DNA of 64,000 nt, from contig JAIUPT010000020.1 in the NCBI GenBank assembly GCA_022315425.1, positions 1-64,000 of the forward strand, read 5' to 3'. A program made the translations under genes and the position numbers. Below the pieces are notes generated by a model. That model had not been told where the DNA came from. It saw only the letters and a program-made list of their open reading frames with translations, and did not search any database. The DNA comes from Pseudevernia furfuracea (Eukaryota; Ascomycota; Lecanoromycetes; Lecanorales; Parmeliaceae). Below, in pieces: positions 57,679 to 64,000 of the stretch (positions are counted from its first letter, which is position 1; every line of letters starts with the position of its first letter).

Positions 57679-59539
57679 TTACCTGGCAACGAGGGGTAGC
57701 GGTCGAGGCTCCACCTCCCTATATTTCTTGTCCGAGTGCCTCTCTTCATCGCCGGCGACATATTGCAGCTCATCCAGCTCCTCCCACGGATGATACCTAC
57801 TGCCGCTTTTATCCCTCGGAGACATGAACTTCACGCTACGGTAGGCGGCCGATTTTCTCAAGTCTGTCGACGGAGGTGATAAATTGGTAGATCCTCCAGG
57901 CGAATTTGTCGTATCTGGTAGTGGCTGTCTCGTACTTGGTCCCCCAGATTGATTGCGGTCGCGAGTCGATTTTAAGATCTGGATCCTGATACCGGAGACA
58001 TGCCTTATAAAGGCGGGCAGGGCGGGAAGACAGCCGCAGATGATGCCGCAGGTAATCTCAGCTACGCTATAAGTTTTGGGTTCGTTCGCGTTAGCTTCTG
58101 TTATTCTCCTCACAGGTAGGGATGTTCATGGTTCGTCGGTTCGTCGGCGCACTTTCGGGGGCCGGAAAGGGTGGTGATACCCCAGAGAGCAACGTACCTG
58201 ATAAGACCGACTGAATAGTAGTCCCATGTCACATCTACTGCGCCTTCGATCGTTGGCTGGGGCTGTGCGAACTTCACGAGGCGAACTATACTGGCGACGC
58301 ATGCGCTATTGAATAGGAGACGCGTGTCAGTGTATGGTGGTCTGGATGGGATAATGGTACTCGATTGTACGTACAACACTCCGAAGCTGAAGATCGTGAG
58401 CAGGCCAACTCTCCCCTTTTTGTACAATTGCAGGCCCCATACATTGGCAATAGGCACCAATAGGATAACAAAATCAGAAAATGTGTTAATGGCCGCTGAG
58501 GATGTCTGCGCTGCTTTCTGGTTAATGCAGTGGCCGGGCCAGAGGGGGTACCATGCTTTCTGTACGGGCAGGCACTGAAAAGCTTCGACGAAGGTGGCGA
58601 CGAAATAGAAGACGAAGTTGGCCCAAAGGACGATGTACAGGGTGACACGGGTGCGGTGCACCGGATTGAAGACGCGGAGGTATAGGATTAAAACAGAGGC
58701 TTTGGTGAGTAAAATGGTAGGATTATAGACTATCTCAGTGATGTAATCGAGCTATTTATTGCGTTAGTACTTGAGTGTACTAAAAGGATCAAGTGAAGGA
58801 TATGAGTAAAGGAAGATAGAACAGTAAGAAATTATTCTACACGTTGAATAAATGAAAATTGAAACATTTGTCAAGGTGGATATTTACTTTGGCGTAAGCG
58901 GAGTATTGGTCTCCCGTGATGTCCCACAGATGTCTGCCATTTCCGTGGCGGTCTTCTTCGAGGCAGAGAATGGCCATGACAATTAGTCCTAGCTAAAGGC
59001 ACCAAGAATCGTTAGTTCAAGCAAAAACGTGACACGCGCTGGATTCCATGCAGCTCAGTAGTTGAAATTTGAATGCAGGATAGATGGTGTTTCGGACGCG
59101 ATGCAGAAAGCGTTCGAGTTTTTTTCCGCCTCTAGCAACAAGGCAAACCGTGTTCGAGCCTTGCAAGCAAGCATGCACAATTTTGAGATAATTCGGTTAG
59201 GCTTTAATCCGACGCACTTGAAAGCGAGAAGCTTACCCATGCGAGAAATGATGTATCTTAAAAAGTCGTCAGCCCAGGAAGCCGCATTGTTTGAAGAATG
59301 TGCAGCTCACAATCATCCGAGCCCGGATTTTTTAGCACTTTGAGTTTGGTATACATCCTCATTGCTACCAGCAGAGTTGCAAGTGTTAAGCATACCACTT
59401 GGGTCACGACATCCCACGAGGCCTTGGAGGGGGGATTGAGGAAATTGGAAGTGTACCCCGGTGGAGGAGGTATAGTAGATAGGTTGCCCCTCTCCCACCA
59501 TGGCAGCTCATAGCTGCCATCGCGAGGTAATATTATCAT
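57679..59539 (-). CDS. Seven-TM fungal rhodopsin-domain protein, gene 2
   Basis: Predicted exons on the minus strand are 59539-59311, 59256-59237, 58992-58888, 58751-58375, 58305-58198 and 58066-57679, giving 408 aa. Joined motifs include GSDDYTSFLAW across a 20-nt microexon, LGLIVMAILCLEEDRHGNGRHLWDI, YNPTILLTKASVLILYLRVF, CLPVQKAWYPLWPGHCIN, SIVRLVKFAQPQP and SVAEITCGIICGCLPALPAF. The first membrane segment is about residues 44-66. The last ~100 residues are cytosolic-type, basic and Ser-rich. Exons 2 and 3 have exactly the same lengths (20 and 105 nt) and phases as in the gene at 10131. The frame is open upstream to 60091 but lacks family features there, so that part is treated as leader. 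Confidence 0.82.
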
Positions 59540-61107
59540 GCTCGCTGCTTTGAGTTCGGAGCTTGTCCAAATTCTTAGCGATTGATGCGTGCAGGAAACA
59601 AAAGAAAGAAAGGAAAGCAGCGAAGGACCGAACGTCAGACCCATCATAAGAGAAGTGGGGTGTTTGTAGAGTATTGTGGAAATGCTCTCGATCTGCCACC
59701 CACACCAGCCCACGATCTGCATGGACTGGGGGTTCATGACTAGGCGCCGAATAAGATATGGAGATAGCGCCATCTTGAGCGGGAAGGGAACGGTAAATAT
59801 TTGAAACAGTGAAACAGTGGAATAGATGGCGTTGATCAAGTGCAAGATTTGGACAAAGACTTCTAGAACAATTCTCGGCCAGGCCGAGGGCAACAACTCG
59901 GGGGAGCGCAAGGGCATGCAGGAGGTAGTCTCAGTCTCTGACCCAGGGGTATGCCGCAATGAACTTGCGATATGAGTGGCCCCCGAAGCGAGGGGACGAG
60001 TGTGGTGAGTCTGGCTGCCTTCTTTAAGGAGCTTAAATTGGCAAGACACTATATTGGTAGATTTTTCACAGTGGCTTTGTACCCACCTCACTCGAATTCA
60101 TCGCTTGTGAAGCAACTATTTCATCTGAACTGGCAGATTTGGAACCTTCGGTCCGTATACCTGCGAGCGGAATCACGCGGGGCTGCTCGGGGAAAGAGTC
60201 TAGGTTGGTGAGCAGAAACGGAGTGAGGCACAAGCATACAGCCCTTACACCTATATCGTCAGGTCTGCTGGCTTCAAGGTCACTTATCCTTGCTTATGTT
60301 CAGAGTGGTTGGTGGCATTAGAGAAAGACTGATAGGCGCGCATAGAGGTAAGACTCCCACTAGCGTTGTGGCAGGTAAGATCTACCTGTGTTCGTGGATT
60401 TCGATCACCACGCACACAGCACAAGCGGCATAGAGTACGTGCCGTGTCGTCAAATGTAACCTTGTTCTCGACGGGTGCTAATACCTGGCCTGATGGATTA
60501 TTTCCCCGTCCCGTGTTCCTAGATCTGAATCTCCTGGGCCTGTTGGGAGATCAGAGATACCACGATAATGTGGCGGAAGCTGCAACTAATGACAGGACAC
60601 GCGGAAGCTCAACGTTCAATACTCAATACTGAAGGTCAAAAGCGCCCGATAACCAGCTTGTCAGGGATTCGACCGAGGGGCTCGGATTGAGTAGATGAGT
60701 ATCATGAAGTATGATTCAATTTAAGGGGTGTTCAATACATGGAATTGCTATGTATGGGTAGAGGCCCATACTCTAGGGCCTACTCGATGGTTTCGCGAGC
60801 TACAGTAGGCGCCCGGACCGTGCCACAGCCAAAGACGTCAGAACCTGTGGCCTTGGCAGACGTGGCGGCAGAACTGGTGAACCAGGTGACCACCAACGTA
60901 CTGAAGGAATATGTCAAGAGGCGTCTTAGCTGCTCGGGCATCTATGTAGATTCCAAGGTCTCACCGTGCACACTCTCGCCGGCTTCATGGTAGCGTAGCA
61001 AATTTGCTGCCCTAGGCACGTACCGCTCCATTTTCCCCGCCACAAAACCCTCTTCTCACAACCTACCATATGGCTTTTCTTCTTTCACGACCTGAATAAG
61101 TTTGTCG
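59540..61107. other. Leader of rhodopsin-domain gene 2, then intergenic
   Basis: An open but unremarkable minus-strand frame continues to 60091. From 60100 to 61107 nothing is recognised; an 84-codon plus-strand frame at 60739-60993 has no family features. Confidence 0.45.
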
Positions 61108-62415
61108 TTATCCTTTGATATGAACATCTGTAACTCTTCCTGCTTCCCTTTCCCGGCCGCCCTGTCCGATATCAATATAGCTGCCAGTATCCTCTACCGG
61201 ATATGAGAACAATTGGGTCATGGTATGCTGTGTTTTATTCCATCGACCATCTATCGAGCAGACGACTCCGTAGCGTTGGCCAGTCTTCTTCTGTGCAGGA
61301 CCTAAGACCACGAGTCCCGTGGTAACGGAGGTCATATTAGACGTTGGCAGCATCCAGATCGGTGGCCAGAGAGGACGTGTGAGTCATGGCGAAAAGTGGC
61401 TGGTTCAATACTATGTCCTTGTATGATCCTGGTTGCTCATTCTCCTTGAACTCAGGTTTCGTACTCACGAAGGAGAGGTCAGGAAAGCTTACAACTTTCA
61501 TTGATGAAGGTCTGGAGATTATGTGTGCATACAGTACAGTACGTACTGCCGCCGCTTGCGAGGATACCTGTGCTGACAGAATGCCGGTAGGTTTGCTATT
61601 ACGTGGATACCAGTGCTTGTCAGTCTAAAGGTAGGGTTGAAAAAAAGCTGTTGCCGCATGAGGCGCAATTGGCCATGCTTCGGCGCTGAGACCGTCCGCT
61701 CTAGGCGTGCCTTGTAAGACCCTTGGGATACTGTACTCGGGTATCATTGCTGCATAGCTACTATGAGTGCGTGCGTAAGCATAAGAGTTGTCCAGTATCG
61801 GGAGACCTCTGGAAACGCAGTAGGGGTAGGACGGGGCTTTGTCAGTCTTTGACCGTGCTTGATGTCCCACGCACTGAGCGAGATCCGCCAATATGTTCGC
61901 TTGTCAAAGTGTCCGGCCAAAAGGATGCCGAGGTGCCATTCAGCCAAAAATACAGTGCTAGTCTGTTGCCACGTCTAGTGCATGATGGTGCTTCGTTCAG
62001 CATTTACTACATTTTAGTATGTAGGGGAGAATCCAGCATACAGTGGTTCGAGGCAGCATCAGGACGGCGCTTGCAGGCCCAACGGTAGTAGCGATGAGAC
62101 CTCCCAGAGCAATTGAACATAATACAATCAAGACCTTCTTTGGCCTTTTCGAGTTCCGAAACACAAGGACACCACCCCACAGAGCGGGCGACCAGAAGTA
62201 GCTAAGCCGTGACAATGAGAAAGCCGAAGTTGCAATACCCAAAGGAAGGCCATCGCCACACAAAAGTTCATCGCTTGTGACTTGAAGTAAGACAGTTGTG
62301 TAGCTTGCAATGATGAATAGCTCCTGAATGAAAACGTCACTTCTCGTTTGCTTGAGCTTGATGGAGCGCAGTAACGAACTTGAATTTTGGCGGCAACCTG
62401 AATGAATGCTAGCAT
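61108..62415 (-). pseudogene. Decayed multi-TM fungal membrane-protein gene
   Basis: On the minus strand, pieces of a large fungal membrane-protein family appear in order. 62415-61997 is one continuous frame (QELFIIASYTTVLLQVTSDELL, LGIATSAFSLSRLSYFWSPALWGG, LIVLCSIALGGLIATTVGPASAVLMLPR). Near 61940, in another frame, comes YFWLNGTSASFWPDTLTSEHIG. Around 61300-61220 comes QRYGVVCSIDGRWNKTQHTMTQ. In intact relatives these blocks lie in one reading frame or in a few exons. Here stops and frame changes separate them and I found no intron set that repairs all of them. It is either a pseudogene or a gene with introns I cannot resolve. Function in the family is unknown to me. Confidence 0.5.
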
Positions 62416-63755
62416 AACGTTATGCTCTTGATCATTACTTGAAAACCCTCGGAGATGCTCACCTAAGAAGTCATAAAGAGATCACCAGAGGTAGGATGTG
62501 GATCCAGCAGCGACTGAAAGCCATCCACAGCGATTTTTTCACGGCGATTTTTCAAGATTCTAACGGATTCGACCACAAGCTTCGGAAGATGAAATTGAAA
62601 ACGTCGAACGCATTATTCCTTAGAAAGTACGTCTTGTTTTCAAACTAGGATCTTCGGTGAATCCCTGATTCGGCGCACGCGTGTGGCCAATGTTGTAGAT
62701 ATGGTTTCCTGGCCGGACAAGAAATACAGTGCTCTGAATTATATATGCAAAGAAATGTGAAAGCTTACAAGGCTAAGGGGATCCTGCAAAAGCCATTGAG
62801 GCTGTAGTTGAACACAGTCAGCACAGAAGACGGAACGTTGGGGGATTTATAACGCATCGCAACCATCGCCTGCCGTGAGGCACTTGCTGCAGCATATCAT
62901 TCCGGCCTTCGTTCAAGCGCAGTGTTTCGAGCGTGTAGATTCATGTTGCAAGGGAGAAGGACGCATGGGCCGTTTTTGCAACCCATGAAGCCGAGAAGGA
63001 AACACGTCGATCTTTGATCAGTTTCGTATAAATCGCCTTGTCTTCAGGGGACCCTGCGCCGAAGATGGTGTAGGCCGAGAGGATCTCATTAGAAAGCAGT
63101 CACACAATGTAAATCAGAAGGAGCCAAGGTCAACGCAATAAGCTGACGGCAGCGCCGAAGCACCTTCACCTTTTTGGAAAGTCTTCTACGATAAGGCTAC
63201 CTGCTACCTTGGGCATATGTGGTATACCTATCATACTACACGCAACCGCCAAACACGCTGACAGTCCAGAGCGCCCTGTCCTTGCCCACCGGCTCTAGTA
63301 TACAATACTACCTTACCCAGGCGGAAGATTGCGTCACATTAGCATGGGGAAGCTGAGACCTGCTTGCGTTCAACGCTAAAGACTTTCATTCCGTTTCTTC
63401 CAGTCCTCGGACGCTCAGCGCACCCCAAAGGACACTAGAGTCGACGCATGTGTTCATAAATCCAGTTCTGGTGACTTTGCGCTTCTCGAAGTCGAGGATG
63501 GAGAAGAGGAGGAACGGAGGGGGGGGATGTGTGCTCAGAGATTCATGGGGAAGATGATGGGTTTGGTAAGGTGGAAGAATAGAGGGGTGAATCAGTAGTG
63601 GAAACGAATGAGTGTGTAGTATCTAGCCATAAGAAACTCGGGCTCGAGACTTGACGTATTTCTTCCACTCATATATATATACTTCAGCATTTTATGTACC
63701 AACTTCTGGATCCCTCACCAATCAACACCCAACCATGTTGCTAAACCTCATCCCC
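62416..63755. other. Intergenic, nothing recognised
   Basis: The left ~250 bp may hold an upstream exon of the decayed gene. A G-rich stretch (GGAGGGGGGGATG) lies near 63520. No gene is supported. Confidence 0.45.
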
Positions 63756-64000
63756 TCAGTTAACCGGGATCGGCAGCAGAGTAAGTTGCACACTGCCCGA
63801 AGGAACCGGAAGCGGCCCCAGCTCCACATATGGGACCGTACTCGCCCCATTGACCACCGTTGACGGATAAGTATAAAAGGAGGAATATGCCGTATTCTGA
63901 CAAAGGATGGCCCCGTCGGCAAGTTCACAAGTCACCGGGGTATCCCCATAGAGAGCGCCCGGGCTGTCAAAGATGATACCACCGTACAAGTCGTAGTAGG
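63756..64000 (-). CDS. C-terminal part of a gene running off the right edge
   Basis: The minus-strand frame is open from the window edge to the stop at 63756-63758, about 80 codons. The peptide (YYDLYGGIIFDSPGALYGDT, TCELADGAILCQN, YPSTVVNGASTVPYVELGPL) has the Gly/Pro/Tyr-rich look of a secreted or wall protein. No family is recognised and no start is visible, so the gene is incomplete in this window. Confidence 0.55.
   Translation of the reverse strand, partial: YYDLYGGIIFDSPGALYGDTPVTCELADGAILCQNTAYSSFYTYPSTVVNGASTVPYVELGPLPVPSGSVQLTLLPIPVN

Noticed and set aside
59540..60091. Upstream extension of rhodopsin-domain gene 2 by ~180 codons
   Set aside because: The start at 59539 already gives a normal N-terminus for the family; the extension has no recognisable feature.

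Overview
The window looks like chromosomal DNA of a filamentous ascomycete (Pezizomycotina). Genes are multi-exon with short GT-AG introns, mostly 48-110 nt. The protein families are typical of this group: Zn2Cys6 regulators, fungal rhodopsin-domain membrane proteins, Dal5-like and DHA2 MFS transporters, a DUF7708 protein and an AAA ATPase with a long N-terminal region. The repeats are AT-rich with C-to-T decay that resembles repeat-induced point mutation. I cannot name the species.

Layout. 1-9.1 kb is a repeat block. A segment of about 3 kb is present twice in tandem (1-3050 and 3051-5517). Each copy holds AT-rich DNA, a trinucleotide run, a 12-bp minisatellite and two copies of a ~175-bp element that can fold into two consecutive hairpins. 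A 670-bp TA-flanked inverted-repeat transposon (MITE-like) sits inside the last hairpin copy. A third minisatellite array and a fifth hairpin copy lie at 8.4-9.0 kb. 10.1-24 kb carries a rhodopsin-domain protein, a purine/cytosine permease, a DHA2 MFS exporter, a Zn2Cys6 factor and a conserved Gly-rich protein. 24-26.4 kb holds dispersed repeats and a broken MFS gene. 26.4-30 kb is a divergent pair: a Dal5-like transporter and a TauD-type dioxygenase. 30.5-37 kb holds a large AAA ATPase and a DUF7708/degenerate-NTPase protein, also divergent. 38-48.6 kb has an HD-domain fragment, three small secreted proteins and a PLC-like phosphodiesterase. 50.9-60 kb has a second Zn2Cys6 factor, a peroxisomal dienoyl-CoA isomerase, a protein with a hydrophobic N-terminus and a Cys/His-rich region, and a second rhodopsin-domain protein with the same exon plan as the first. 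61-62.4 kb is a decayed membrane-protein gene. A partial gene runs off the right end.

Functional reading. The window is not one classic biosynthetic cluster. It mixes nutrient uptake (nucleobase permease; the transporter/dioxygenase pair probably handles a sulfonate or related acid), export, regulation, perception (rhodopsin-domain proteins, NLR-like proteins) and secretion. Exon coordinates were derived by hand from splice signals, frame continuity and family resemblance. They are predictions without transcript support.
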